Below are positions 9,093-17,918 of a DNA stretch of 64,000 nt, one piece after another. The notes beneath the pieces are model-generated. The model worked only from the letters and a program-made list of their open reading frames with translations, ran no database searches and was not told where the DNA came from. Numbering within the stretch: position 1 is the stretch's first letter; the number at the start of each line of letters is the position of its first letter. The stretch spans positions 17,722 through 81,721 of the forward strand of contig URXA01000005.1 of assembly GCA_900551745.1 (NCBI GenBank). Direction: 5' to 3'. Source of the stretch: an uncultured Phascolarctobacterium sp. Lineage in GTDB: Bacteria; Bacillota; Negativicutes; Acidaminococcales; Acidaminococcaceae. The position numbers were made by a program, and so were the translations under genes.

Positions 9093-10478
9093 ATGGGAAA
9101 GAATAAACCGATTATAGGTTTTATTTTAGGTATCATCGTAGCTGTGGTCATCTTTTTTGCTAACATTCCCGGTTTGGAACGCACCGGACAGATGTGTATG
9201 GCCTTTTCTCTGATGACAGTAATTTTCTGGGCTTTCGGTATTGCTCAGCCCGGTTATGTCTCAGGCCTGTATCTTTTGCTCTTAGCAGTTTTTAAAGTCG
9301 CGCCAACAACATTGATTTTTTCTACCTGGACTACTTCTATGATGTATCTGATCATCGGTGCTTATCTTATTGCGGTGGCAGTTAAAGAATCAGGCTTAGG
9401 TGAGAGGATCGCTTATAAGTTTATCGTAAAATATGTTTCGTCTTTTAAAAGTATTATCATCTCTATCTTTGCGCTGACGTTCATTCTGGCCTTATTGATT
9501 CCGCATCCCTGGCCGCGCGCTTTCCTCATTATGTCGGTTATGGCTGTTGTGGTAAAAAGTGCAGACATTCCTCATGAAGACGCTGTTAAGATCGGTTTTA
9601 CCGTTTTTACGGCTTCCATTCCGGTTTCCATGATCTTTCTGACCGGTGATGCATCGATCAATCCTCTGGCGGCTGCCAGCTGTGACCCGGAACCGGTAGG
9701 CTGGCTCAAGTGGTTCGAAGTTATGGGCCTGCCGATGATCGTTACCAGTATCATTACAATGGTTATGATTCTGTTTATGTTCAAGCCCACCAAAGAGGTC
9801 AGGGTCAATAAAGCCGAAATTTTAGAGAAGCTGGAAGCTATGGGATCGATGAGCGGCAAAGAACTACGTACTGCCGTTTGGGTAACACTGGCTATTATCC
9901 TTTGGATGACTGATACGCTGCATGGCATTGATATTGGCTGGGTAACGTTATTTATTGCTATGGGGATGGCAATGCCTAAGATCGGCGGCATTTTGACTCC
10001 GCAAAGCTGGAGCGGCGTACCGGTACAAACACTGATCTTTTTGACAGCTGCTGTAGCTATTGGCCGTGTCGGCGGTGCTACAGGCATGAATACATGGATC
10101 GCGCAGACTGTATTGCCAAGCAGCGTTCCGGAAAATATGTTTATCCTGGCCGCGTTTATTACAGCCGTTTCTATTGCTATCCATATGTTGTTCGGCAGCG
10201 TTATCGCAGTTATGGGCATCGTTATCCCGGCGATGCTGGCCTTTACGGGATCAATGGGTATCAGTACGATCATTCCTGTTATGATTGCCTATATTGCTAT
10301 CAACGCTCACTTTATACTGCCATTCCATAATCTGGCGATTTTGGTCGGCGTAGGTGAAGACAACGGTATGTATACGGAAAAAGAAACGATCAAATTCGGC
10401 GTACCGTTTACGATCGTGCTGTTCATCATTACTGTCGGCGTTGCTGTACCCTGGTGGAAAGTAATCGGTCTGTGGTGA
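9093..10478 (+). CDS. SLC13/DASS-family anion transporter
   Basis: A 461-residue integral membrane protein with about 11-12 hydrophobic segments, resembling the divalent anion:Na+ symporter (SLC13) family. TASIPVSMIFLTGDASINPLA and a later INAHFILPFHN segment fit the paired substrate- and sodium-binding hairpins of that family. I start it at the ATG at 9093, which has an AAGGAGG site 7-8 bases upstream, and not at an in-frame ATG at 9069. It sits between the UbiD-type decarboxylase and UbiX, so it probably imports the aromatic acid that the decarboxylase consumes, or exchanges substrate and product. Dicarboxylates, the classical SLC13 substrates, remain an alternative. Confidence 0.8.
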   Translation: MGKNKPIIGFILGIIVAVVIFFANIPGLERTGQMCMAFSLMTVIFWAFGIAQPGYVSGLYLLLLAVFKVAPTTLIFSTWTTSMMYLIIGAYLIAVAVKESGLGERIAYKFIVKYVSSFKSIIISIFALTFILALLIPHPWPRAFLIMSVMAVVVKSADIPHEDAVKIGFTVFTASIPVSMIFLTGDASINPLAAASCDPEPVGWLKWFEVMGLPMIVTSIITMVMILFMFKPTKEVRVNKAEILEKLEAMGSMSGKELRTAVWVTLAIILWMTDTLHGIDIGWVTLFIAMGMAMPKIGGILTPQSWSGVPVQTLIFLTAAVAIGRVGGATGMNTWIAQTVLPSSVPENMFILAAFITAVSIAIHMLFGSVIAVMGIVIPAMLAFTGSMGISTIIPVMIAYIAINAHFILPFHNLAILVGVGEDNGMYTEKETIKFGVPFTIVLFIITVGVAVPWWKVIGLW

Positions 10479-10516
10479 TTTGTCTTAAAAAGTAAGTTTA
10501 AGAAAGGTTGGTTATT

Positions 10517-11092
10517 ATGCGCTTGATTGTAGGGATTTCCGGTGCCAGCGGTGTCATTATGGGTTATCAGATGCTCAAGGCTCTAAAGCAGCTGCCTGAT
10601 ATGGAAGTTCATCTGATAATTACGGAAGGTGCTGTTAAGAATTTTGAATGTGAAACTAATATAGAAATCAGCAGACTTGCAGAACTGGCTGATTTTACTC
10701 ACAGTAATAAAAATCTGGCAGCAAGTATTTCCAGCGGTTCTTTTGTTACGGATGGTATGATAATTATTCCCGCCAGTATGAAAACCGTTGCCGGGATAGC
10801 CTCAGGGTTTGCAGAAAATCTGCTGCTGCGTGCGGCTGATGTCTGTCTTAAAGAAAACCGTAAGGTGGTTTTAGTACCGCGCGAGCTGCCGTTGAGCCGT
10901 ATCCATCTGCGCAATATAAAAGAATGTGCTGATAACGGCTGCGCTGTAGTACCGCCGATGCTTACTTTTTATAATGGCTCCAATTCACTGGAACAGCAGA
11001 TCGATCATATTATCGGTAAGATTTTGATGCAGTTTGGGATCGAGTATAAGAAATTTGTCTCATGGCAGGGAGAAGACATATGCAGACAGTAA
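10517..11092 (+). CDS. ubiX: Flavin prenyltransferase UbiX
   Basis: A 191-residue Rossmann-like flavoprotein that attaches a dimethylallyl group to FMN, giving the prenyl-FMN cofactor of UbiD enzymes. The N-terminal IVGISGASGVIMGYQML is the UbiX signature, and IIPASMKTVAGIASG plus VLVPRELPLSRIHLRN are conserved blocks around the FMN and prenyl-phosphate site. The ATG at 10517 is favoured over an in-frame codon at 10508 because AAGAAAGG precedes it. It overlaps the next gene by 13 bases. Placement beside its partner decarboxylase argues that it serves this pathway; it may also supply other UbiD enzymes elsewhere in the genome. Confidence 0.93.
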   Translation: MRLIVGISGASGVIMGYQMLKALKQLPDMEVHLIITEGAVKNFECETNIEISRLAELADFTHSNKNLAASISSGSFVTDGMIIIPASMKTVAGIASGFAENLLLRAADVCLKENRKVVLVPRELPLSRIHLRNIKECADNGCAVVPPMLTFYNGSNSLEQQIDHIIGKILMQFGIEYKKFVSWQGEDICRQ

Positions 11093-11466
11093 CGTTAAGC
11101 GAGGGGGACAAACCTTATACAGTTACGGCATGTGTGGTTTTATGCGGTAAAGATATCGCAGTAGTGATTGGCGGAGGCGAGGCTTCGCATATTGGTGCTG
11201 TAGCCTTGGCTTCTCCCAGGCCGAGTTTGAAAAATACTGCTGAGATTTCCGCCAGTGCCTCTGTTTTATGCCGTCTGGGACATAAGGATGATTTGCCTGC
11301 CAGAGAGGCGGCTTTGCGCCTGGCGAGTAAATTTAATACTAATGTTGCCGTAACGGCAGGCTTGCATATAGATGATGCGGACTCTGACGATATCGCAAAA
11401 CTGCAGCATAACTTTCAGCAAATTTTGGAAGCAATAGAAGCATGGCTTCAGACGATAGATATATAG
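11080..11466 (+). CDS. LpdD-like protein (prenyl-flavin chaperone domain)
   Basis: A 128-residue soluble protein with ITVTAxVxxxGxD-type strands and a GGGEASHIGAVALASPRPS segment. These resemble LpdD/subunit D proteins that accompany LpdC-type decarboxylases and are proposed to help load the prenylated flavin. The start at 11080 follows a GGGAGA site and overlaps the end of ubiX by 13 bases, so the two are translationally coupled. It is the last gene of the operon and is followed by a long hairpin terminator. The family is small and poorly studied; a direct catalytic role is unlikely for such a short protein. Confidence 0.75.
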   Translation: MQTVTLSEGDKPYTVTACVVLCGKDIAVVIGGGEASHIGAVALASPRPSLKNTAEISASASVLCRLGHKDDLPAREAALRLASKFNTNVAVTAGLHIDDADSDDIAKLQHNFQQILEAIEAWLQTIDI

Positions 11467-11503
11467 ATATTTTGATCCTCCCATTGAGTTTGGACACTTA
11501 CAC

Positions 11504-11549
11504 ATCAACACAAAAAGCTCTGACTAATGTCAGAGCTTTTTGTGTTGAT
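11504..11549. terminator. Bidirectional terminator, 21-bp perfect stem
   Basis: Perfect 21-bp inverted repeat (11504-11524 with 11529-11549) with a TAAT loop and internal A5/T5 runs. It lies between two converging genes, the LpdD-like gene and the M20 peptidase, and can end transcription in both directions. Confidence 0.9.
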
Positions 11550-11560
11550 TGAAGCAGCCG

Positions 11561-12805
11561 TTAAAGTTGTGGAGCAGTAGTAACGTCAGTCAAACCTGCT
11601 AAAGCCAAAAGCAGCAGCAGTGATTTTTGTTCACATACATATACTCCGGCTGGGTCAAACCATTCGTCTACGGTATGGGTACCATATTCAGCGCCGCCGC
11701 GTCCTAAGGTAACAGCCGGAATGCCGATTGCGATCGGCATATTGCTGTTGGTGCAGCCGCCTAAACGCGGCTGCGGCGTGATGCCGCAGGCTAAGGTTGC
11801 CAGCTTGGCCGCCTGGACCATACGGCAGCTTTCGGATTGGCTGCCGGCGGGGACGTCCATGATTTTACTGAAAGTAACTTTTACAGCGCCGGGTTTCTGC
11901 CAGCGGGAATTTTCTGCGTCGGCACCCTGCTGGAAAATCGCGAGTGCCTGCTGTTCCATTTGCGCCAGAACTTCAGCGCTGTCGGAACGCATATTGATTT
12001 TAAAATTAGCGCTTTGAGCAATGCCGTGGATGGCCTGCCCGCCGTTGGCAAGGCTGACGGTAAAAGTAGTTTTAGGAGTTTCAGGCACCTGCATATCGCT
12101 TAAAGCGGCAATGGCTCGTCCCATAGCCTGCACTGCGCTGGGAGTGCCGAAAGCCAGATAAGCATGACCGCCGGGACCTGTATAGGTGACGTCATAATTG
12201 ATCATGCCTGTAGCATTAAAATACATTACATCATTACTGGGACCGTCAATCGAAATGGCTGCGAGTATTTCTTCAGTTTTATTATTAACCAAATATTTCA
12301 TGCCGCTCATAGCTCCCAGGCCTTCTTCTGCCGCAGTGCCTGCAATCATAATATCATGATGTGGGCGCAGGCCGCTGTTGACCAAAGCCCTGATAACTGA
12401 AAGATTTGCCGCTAAAGCTCTGGTATCATCACAAATGCCTGGAGCATAAAGCTTGCCGTCTTTTTCGATAACATCTGTAACGGTACCAAAGGAGAACACT
12501 GTATCTAAGTGCCCTTCAAGAAGAACGCTTTTACCGGTTTTACCACTGCCGTAGATTTTTCCGTAAACATTAAATTTTTCATCTATGGTCACATCCTGCA
12601 GACCGGCAGCTTTCAGCATTTGAGCGTAGTGTAGGCTGCGTTGTTTTTCCTGAAATGTTGGCGCTTCTATGACTACCAGTTCTTTTTGCTGTGCGATAGT
12701 ATTGGGCGCATCCTGTTTTAAAAAATCTAAAGCTTGTTTAACTTGTCGGTCAGAAGTCAGTTTTTGAAAAATAAGTTCCAGGTCTTTATCGAAAGCTGTT
12801 GTCAT
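11561..12805 (-). CDS. M20-family metallopeptidase (PepT/ArgE-like)
   Basis: A 414-residue cytoplasmic zinc peptidase or amidohydrolase. Metal-ligand motifs are in order: LEGHLDTVF (His-x-Asp), GICDDTRALAAN (bridging Asp), GTAAEEGLGAM (catalytic Glu-Glu), and later SIDGP and a C-terminal His in YGTHTVDEW. A lid/dimerisation domain lies between. The ATG at 12805 has an AAGGAGGC site in front; an in-frame start 44 codons earlier lacks one and adds a non-conserved tail. It is transcribed alone, converging on the decarboxylase operon. Likely role: tripeptidase or hydrolysis of an N-acyl or dipeptide substrate, which cannot be resolved from sequence. Confidence 0.85.
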   Translation of the reverse strand: MTTAFDKDLELIFQKLTSDRQVKQALDFLKQDAPNTIAQQKELVVIEAPTFQEKQRSLHYAQMLKAAGLQDVTIDEKFNVYGKIYGSGKTGKSVLLEGHLDTVFSFGTVTDVIEKDGKLYAPGICDDTRALAANLSVIRALVNSGLRPHHDIMIAGTAAEEGLGAMSGMKYLVNNKTEEILAAISIDGPSNDVMYFNATGMINYDVTYTGPGGHAYLAFGTPSAVQAMGRAIAALSDMQVPETPKTTFTVSLANGGQAIHGIAQSANFKINMRSDSAEVLAQMEQQALAIFQQGADAENSRWQKPGAVKVTFSKIMDVPAGSQSESCRMVQAAKLATLACGITPQPRLGGCTNSNMPIAIGIPAVTLGRGGAEYGTHTVDEWFDPAGVYVCEQKSLLLLLALAGLTDVTTAPQL

Positions 12806-13119
12806 GGGTGATGCCTCCTTAACGATATTGACTAGATTATAGCAAAGAAACTTCAGTGGGGGAATTGCTTTTTGTAATTTTGCCGATAATTGTTTGTCGT
12901 GGCTTTTTTTATTGTTTAAAGTGTAATTTTTGAACATTATTTTTAAGAAATGCTGCTACTATAGGTAACTCTGTTTTTTTATAGCATAATTTGTTTTGAT
13001 TGTATTATGATGCGTCTGCGCTTGACCCTCTTTTGCAAAAGGGTTATAATCAAATTAGTAAGAAAAGTACGAAAATTAAGAACAAAATTAGCTCAAGGGA
13101 CAAGAATGGAGGGTTTTTT
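12806..13119. other. Divergent intergenic region (314 bp)
   Basis: Lies between the M20 peptidase (minus) and the iron-binding lipoprotein (plus). It is AT-rich and holds the ribosome binding sites of both genes and the plus-strand promoter at 13022-13050. I see no further gene; an upstream in-frame extension of the M20 ORF reaches into it but has no start signal. Confidence 0.7.
13022..13050 (+). promoter_or_regulatory. Promoter of the iron ABC operon with spacer palindrome
   Basis: -35 TTGACC (13022-13027), 17-bp spacer, -10 TATAAT (13045-13050). The spacer contains a perfect 12-bp palindrome CTTTTGCAAAAG (13030-13041), flanked by CCC and GGG. It could be a repressor operator. It does not look like a classical Fur box. 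Confidence 0.7.
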
Positions 13120-14169
13120 ATGAAAAAGTCAACTAAAATAATTTCAGCAGTTTTGGCATCGTTAATGCTTGTTGCGGCAGGCTGCGGCAGTGACAAACCG
13201 GCAGAGAAAAAAGCCGGAGGCCCGGAGGAAAAAGTACTGACAGTTTATTCTGCCCGCAGCGAGCAGCTGAATAATGCAGTTATCCCTCAATTTGAAAAAG
13301 ATACAGGTATAAAGGTTAATCTTGTTGTAGCAGGTACCGGTGAAGTCCTTAAACGTGCTAAATCTGAAAAAGATAATCCGCTGGGTGATATTTTGTGGGC
13401 GGCCGACGAAACGATGCTGTCCTCTTCTAAAGATCTGTTTATGGAATATACTTCCACTGAAAACGATAAAATGATGGATGGCTTTAAAAATAAAGCAGGC
13501 GTTTTTACACCGGCCTTTGCTGATCCAACAGTTATGATCGTTAATACTGAGCTTGCTAACGGCATGAAAATTGACGGTTTCGAAGAGTTACTCAATCCGG
13601 CTTTAAAAGGAAAAATCGCTTTCGGCGATCCTGTCAACTCCAGCTCGGCCTTCCAAAGCTTGATGGCAATGCTGTATGGGATGGGCAAAAACGGCGACCC
13701 GATGTCTCCGGAAGCGTGGGATTATGTTGATAAATTTATCGCTAATCTGGGCGGTAAAATGTGCAATAGCTCCAGTCAGGTCTACAAAGGCGTTGCCGGC
13801 GGCGAATATGTCGTTGGTCTTACCTGGGAAGACCCGGCAGCCAATCTTGTGAAAAATGGCGCTAAGGTAAAAGTAGTATTCCCGGTAGAGGGCGCTATTT
13901 TCCCCGGAGAATCCGTACAGATCCTGAAAAACTGTAAGCATCCGGAAAATGCTAAGAAATTTGTCGATTATATGCTTTCCGAAAAAGTGCAGAATGCTGT
14001 CGGTATGAATCTGACAGTACGTCCGCTGCGTAAAGGCGCCACCTTGGCTGATTATATGACTCCTAATGATAAAATCAAATTAGCTCCTAACTATGATGAA
14101 AAATGGGTTTCCGAAAATAAAGCCAAGATTACTAAAATGTTCAGCGAGCATATGGAAAAATCTATGTAA
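13120..14169 (+). CDS. ABC transporter substrate-binding lipoprotein, iron(III) type
   Basis: A 349-residue lipoprotein that captures substrate outside the inner membrane. It starts with MKKSTKIISAVLASLML and a lipobox ending AAGC, where LspA would cut. The mature part (VLTVYSARSEQ, then FEKDTGIKVNLV, then GDILWAADE, then ADPTVMIVNTE, and GKIAFGDPVNSSSA) follows the pattern of FbpA/FutA-like iron-binding proteins of the family 1 solute-binding group. The ATG at 13120 has a TGGAGGG site; an earlier in-frame ATG at 13000 lies inside the promoter. It is followed by a hairpin and then the ATPase and permease. Iron(III) is the likely ligand, but 2-aminoethylphosphonate-type importers look similar. 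Confidence 0.85.
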   Translation: MKKSTKIISAVLASLMLVAAGCGSDKPAEKKAGGPEEKVLTVYSARSEQLNNAVIPQFEKDTGIKVNLVVAGTGEVLKRAKSEKDNPLGDILWAADETMLSSSKDLFMEYTSTENDKMMDGFKNKAGVFTPAFADPTVMIVNTELANGMKIDGFEELLNPALKGKIAFGDPVNSSSAFQSLMAMLYGMGKNGDPMSPEAWDYVDKFIANLGGKMCNSSSQVYKGVAGGEYVVGLTWEDPAANLVKNGAKVKVVFPVEGAIFPGESVQILKNCKHPENAKKFVDYMLSEKVQNAVGMNLTVRPLRKGATLADYMTPNDKIKLAPNYDEKWVSENKAKITKMFSEHMEKSM

Positions 14170-14193
14170 GCAAGTGTAAATGTTATAAATGGC

Positions 14194-14220
14194 AAAGGGG
14201 ACTCGCAGAGTCCCCTTTTG
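14194..14220 (+). terminator. Leaky terminator between binding protein and ATPase
   Basis: 11-bp stem AAAGGGGACTC/GAGTCCCCTTT with a GCA loop and T run. Lying inside the operon, it probably allows partial read-through so that the binding protein is made in excess over the ATPase and permease. Confidence 0.85.
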
Positions 14221-14249
14221 TCTTACTAAAATAAAAAGGCGGTTATTTT

Positions 14250-15347
14250 ATGAGTGTAGCGATTACTATCGATAATGTCGTTAAGCGGTTTGGCAAGGAT
14301 ACTATTATCAACGGTTTGTCAGTAGATGTCCGGCCCGGAGAATTTTTTACGTTGCTGGGACCTTCCGGCTGTGGCAAAACTACGTTGCTGAGAATGATTA
14401 TCGGCTTTAACTCTATCGAAGGCGGTACGATCAAAATAGATGACCAGATCATTAATGATATACCAACGCATTTGCGTAATATGGGCATGGTCTTTCAGAA
14501 CTATGCTATTTTTCCGCATATGTCAGTTAAAGATAATGTTGCTTTCGGGCTGAAAAACCGTAAGGTGGCAAAAGAAAAAATGAATGCATTAGTCGATGAA
14601 ATCCTGGAAACAGTAAAGATTGCCCATCTGAAAGACCGGATGCCGACGCAGCTTTCCGGTGGTCAGCAGCAGCGGGTTGCTTTGGCTCGGGCTATTGTTA
14701 TTCACCCGCAGGTATTGCTGATGGACGAACCGCTGTCCAATCTTGACGCCAAGCTCAGAGTCGAGATGCGTAATGCCATCAAGCTTATTCAGCAGAAAAT
14801 AGGTATTACTACAGTTTATGTAACGCATGATCAGGAAGAGGCGCTGGCCGTTTCTGATCGGATCGCGATTATGAATAACGGTATCATTCAGCAGATAGGC
14901 ACGCCGAAAGAAATTTATCAACGTCCAAACTGTGTGTTTGTGGCTACATTTATCGGTCTTTCAAATATTATGGAAGCGGAAATCAAAATTACAGGCGCTG
15001 CTAAAATACTTGATTTTGGTGCTTATGAAGTGCCGATGGATAATTTAATTCCGGAAATATCCGCAGGCAGCAAAGTGCTGGTTTCTGTGCGCCCGGAGGA
15101 GTTTGAGATCTGGCTTAACGGGTCTGATGGGCTGACTGCCGTAGTGGAGCACAGTGTCTTTTTAGGTGTTACTACACATTATTTTATGCGTTTGGAAAAT
15201 GGGCAGGAAATAGAAGTAATTCAAAATTCAGGCGTTGAAGATACTATCCCCAACAATACTACGGTACGTTTGCTGGTACAGCCGGCCAAGATCAATGTTT
15301 TTACGGAGGATGGGAATACGCCCCTGATAGTTAGGGGGAATCGTTGA
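14250..15347 (+). CDS. ABC transporter ATP-binding protein, FbpC/PotA type
   Basis: A 365-residue ATPase for import. Walker A GPSGCGKTTL lies near residue 36, a Q-loop MVFQNYAIFPHM follows, then the signature LSGGQQQRVALARA, Walker B LLMDEPLSNLDAKL and the switch-His VYVTHDQEEALA. The C-terminal ~120 residues are a TOBE-like regulatory domain with VSVRPEE, as in FbpC, PotA and MalK proteins. It overlaps the permease start by one base (TGATG), so the two are translationally coupled. It forms an importer with the binding protein upstream and the fused permease downstream. Confidence 0.92.
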   Translation: MSVAITIDNVVKRFGKDTIINGLSVDVRPGEFFTLLGPSGCGKTTLLRMIIGFNSIEGGTIKIDDQIINDIPTHLRNMGMVFQNYAIFPHMSVKDNVAFGLKNRKVAKEKMNALVDEILETVKIAHLKDRMPTQLSGGQQQRVALARAIVIHPQVLLMDEPLSNLDAKLRVEMRNAIKLIQQKIGITTVYVTHDQEEALAVSDRIAIMNNGIIQQIGTPKEIYQRPNCVFVATFIGLSNIMEAEIKITGAAKILDFGAYEVPMDNLIPEISAGSKVLVSVRPEEFEIWLNGSDGLTAVVEHSVFLGVTTHYFMRLENGQEIEVIQNSGVEDTIPNNTTVRLLVQPAKINVFTEDGNTPLIVRGNR

Positions 15348-17005
15348 TGAATACTGCCAAAAAAATTAATCTTTGGATGGGTATCGCACTGATTATTCTG
15401 TGTTTCTTTATCATTTTTGTTGTTTATCCGCTGATTTTAATATTATACAAAAGCGTGATAGATCCGGAATCATCAAAACTGACACTGGATTATTTTACTA
15501 AATTTTTTGCCCGTAAATATTATTGGAGCACGTTGGTCAACAGTTTTTATGTAACTGTCTGCTCTACGATTATTGCTTCTGTTATCGGCTTGCCGATGGC
15601 TTATGTGCTGCGCAGTGTCAAAATACCAGGCAGTAAATACCTTAATATACTGATCGTTATCTCGTATTTGTCACCGCCTTTTATCGGAGCTTATGCCTGG
15701 ATTCAGCTTTTAGGACGTAACGGTTTCGTAACACAGATCATTAATTCGATTTTTGGCGTCAAACTTGACGGCATCTATGGGTTTGCGGGGATCGTTCTTG
15801 TTTTTGCTCTGCAGTCTTTCCCTCTGATTTATATGTATGTATCGGGGGCTTTGAAGAATCTGGATAATTCGCTGAATGAGGCGGCTGAAAGCCTGGGACT
15901 GACCGCTTTTCAGCGTGTGCGTCAAATTATTCTGCCGTTAGTTATGCCATCGCTTTTAGCAGGTTCGTTACTTGTATTTATGCGTGTTTTTTCTGACTTT
16001 GGTACGCCGATGCTGATCGGCGAAGGCTTTAAAACCTTTCCGGTATTGATTTATACTCAGTTTATGGGCGAAGTCAGCACCGATGACCATTTTGCGGCTT
16101 CCTTGTGTGTGATCGTTATTGTTATCACTTTACTGTTGTTTTTCCTCCAGCGTTATATCGCCGGGCACTATTCCTATTCGATGACAGCTTTGAAGCCAAT
16201 GGAAGCTGTAGAGGCCAAAGGCAGCAAAAAACTTTTTGCCTATCTTTTTGTTTATGGTGTTACTTTCTTAGCAATGCTGCCTCAACTGACGGTTATTTTT
16301 ACATCTTTCCTTGAGGTCAGCGGCGGTGCTGTGTACACAGGTAATTTTTCGCTGCAGAATTATATGAATACCTTATTTGCTAAAGACAATAATTCAATCA
16401 CGAATACTTATCTTTTTGGTATCTGCGCGATCTTTATCGTTGTTTTTATGGGTATTTTCATTTCGTATCTTACAGTGCGGAAGCGTTCCTATGTCACGGA
16501 AGTGTTGGATACGGTAACGATGTTTCCGTATATTATTCCGGGTTCAGTTTTAGGTATTGCTTTCTTGTATGCTTTCAATAAACAGCCGCTTATTTTAAGC
16601 GGTACGGCGCTGATCATTATTATTTCCCTGGCTATACGCCGGATGCCGTATACGATTCGTTCCAGTACGGCTATCATCACACAGATCAGTCCCAGTATCG
16701 AGGAAGCGGCGATCAGCCTGGGTGCGACAGAATTTAAATCCTTCTGGAAAGTAACTGTGCCGATGATGCTGCCGGGTGTTTTAGCCGGAGCGATCATGAG
16801 CTGGATCACTCTGATCAGTGAACTGAGTTCTTCGATCATTCTCTATACAAGTAAAACCAGTACGCTGACGGTAGCTATTTATACCGAGGTTATTCGCAGT
16901 AACTTTGGTAATGCTGCAGCTTACTCAACAGTACTTACTTTAACGTCAATTATTTCACTGTTAATTTTCTTTAAGCTTACTCATAATAAAGATATCAGTG
17001 TCTGA
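15347..17005 (+). CDS. ABC permease, two fused domains (FbpB type)
   Basis: A 552-residue inner-membrane permease with about 12 hydrophobic segments. Two copies of the EAA coupling motif are visible: LNEAAESLGLTAFQRVRQIILP in the first half and IEEAAISLGATEFKSFWKVTVP in the second. Such an internal duplication is typical of iron(III) (FbpB/SfuB) permeases. I take the ATG at 15347, which overlaps the TGA of the ATPase gene; the TTG one codon earlier is an alternative. It is followed by an intrinsic terminator at 17085. Confidence 0.9.
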   Translation: MNTAKKINLWMGIALIILCFFIIFVVYPLILILYKSVIDPESSKLTLDYFTKFFARKYYWSTLVNSFYVTVCSTIIASVIGLPMAYVLRSVKIPGSKYLNILIVISYLSPPFIGAYAWIQLLGRNGFVTQIINSIFGVKLDGIYGFAGIVLVFALQSFPLIYMYVSGALKNLDNSLNEAAESLGLTAFQRVRQIILPLVMPSLLAGSLLVFMRVFSDFGTPMLIGEGFKTFPVLIYTQFMGEVSTDDHFAASLCVIVIVITLLLFFLQRYIAGHYSYSMTALKPMEAVEAKGSKKLFAYLFVYGVTFLAMLPQLTVIFTSFLEVSGGAVYTGNFSLQNYMNTLFAKDNNSITNTYLFGICAIFIVVFMGIFISYLTVRKRSYVTEVLDTVTMFPYIIPGSVLGIAFLYAFNKQPLILSGTALIIIISLAIRRMPYTIRSSTAIITQISPSIEEAAISLGATEFKSFWKVTVPMMLPGVLAGAIMSWITLISELSSSIILYTSKTSTLTVAIYTEVIRSNFGNAAAYSTVLTLTSIISLLIFFKLTHNKDISV

Positions 17006-17084
17006 CAATTATATAAAACAGTCAGGTAGTTAGCCTGACTATGGGGGGATATGGAGAAATTACATTCGTGAAAATTTTTAATTA

Positions 17085-17115
17085 AAAAGTGCAGACCATA
17101 TTGGTCTGCACTTTT
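17085..17115. terminator. Bidirectional terminator between iron operon and pentapeptide gene
   Basis: 13-bp perfect stem (17085-17097 with 17103-17115) with A and T runs at both sides, placed between converging genes. A second, smaller hairpin (17020-17040) lies just after the permease stop. Confidence 0.85.
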
Positions 17116-17152
17116 AGTTTTATAAGAGTTATTTTAAGGCGATTTTATGTAT

Positions 17153-17896
17153 TTATTCAAATATCGCTTCTGTTTTAAAGGCGGTCCCAAAGTCAGTGAA
17201 ATTCATGCTGGCTCCTTTAAAATCGGTTTGATCAAGCACTGCTTTGTCCAGCATAGCATTATTAAGATTGGCGTTCTGCAGCAAAGCCTGGCTCAATGTA
17301 ACACCGGTAAGATTGGCATTGCTCAGATTAGCATTGTTCATTTTAGCGTTGAAAAGATTAGCGTAGGCTAAAACGGCTCCGTGCAGATTGGTGTTGTAAA
17401 GCCAGGCATAAGATAAATTAGCCTGTGTAAGATCGGCTTCCAGGCAATTACTGCTGTCAAGTGTTGCTTCCTGAAGATTGGTCAGGTAAAAGACGGCAAA
17501 TTGTAAATCGCAGTTGGCGAATTTTGCTCTGAAAGCATTAGCTTGTGTAAAATCTGCTGTTTTTAAATTACTGCCGCTGAAATTTGTATAGTTCAGCTGT
17601 GCAGCTTTGAAACTGGTATTTGCAAGTTCAGCATTGGTAAGTACAGTTTTGGTCAGCACTGCTTTATCGAAAACAGCTCCGGCTAGTTTTGTTTTGATCA
17701 GCCGGGCACCTGTCAAATTACTGCCGGTGAGATCTGCTCCGGTAAGATCCAGGCTGCTTAGATCAGCACCCGATAAATCACCGTAGGCGCAGCTGCCGCT
17801 GCTCATGAGCTGGGTAAGGTCAGAACTGTTATAGGCAGCAGCCGGCGTTGTGGTTAGCAGCATAGTCAGCAGCAGTCCGTAAAAAAGATTTTTCAT
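17153..17896 (-). CDS. Secreted pentapeptide-repeat protein
   Basis: A 247-residue protein with a signal peptide (MKNLFYGLLLTMLLTTTPAAA, cleavage after AxA) and then about 40 tandem A(D/N)Lxx-type pentapeptides, which fold into a right-handed quadrilateral beta-helix. The ATG at 17896 follows an AAGGAG site. The start is 22 bases after the stop of the HAD hydrolase, so the two are probably co-transcribed. Because it is exported, it is not a cytoplasmic DNA-gyrase-protecting (Qnr-like) protein; in a diderm cell it would sit in the periplasm or at an envelope face. Function unknown. Confidence 0.85.
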   Translation of the reverse strand: MKNLFYGLLLTMLLTTTPAAAYNSSDLTQLMSSGSCAYGDLSGADLSSLDLTGADLTGSNLTGARLIKTKLAGAVFDKAVLTKTVLTNAELANTSFKAAQLNYTNFSGSNLKTADFTQANAFRAKFANCDLQFAVFYLTNLQEATLDSSNCLEADLTQANLSYAWLYNTNLHGAVLAYANLFNAKMNNANLSNANLTGVTLSQALLQNANLNNAMLDKAVLDQTDFKGASMNFTDFGTAFKTEAIFE

Positions 17897-17918
17897 AGTT
17901 ATCTCCTTAAAATACATG

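Noticed and set aside
12806..12937. N-terminal extension of the M20 peptidase
   Set aside because: The extra 44 residues are Lys/Asn-rich and unlike the family, and the ATG at 12805 has a clear AAGGAGGC site.
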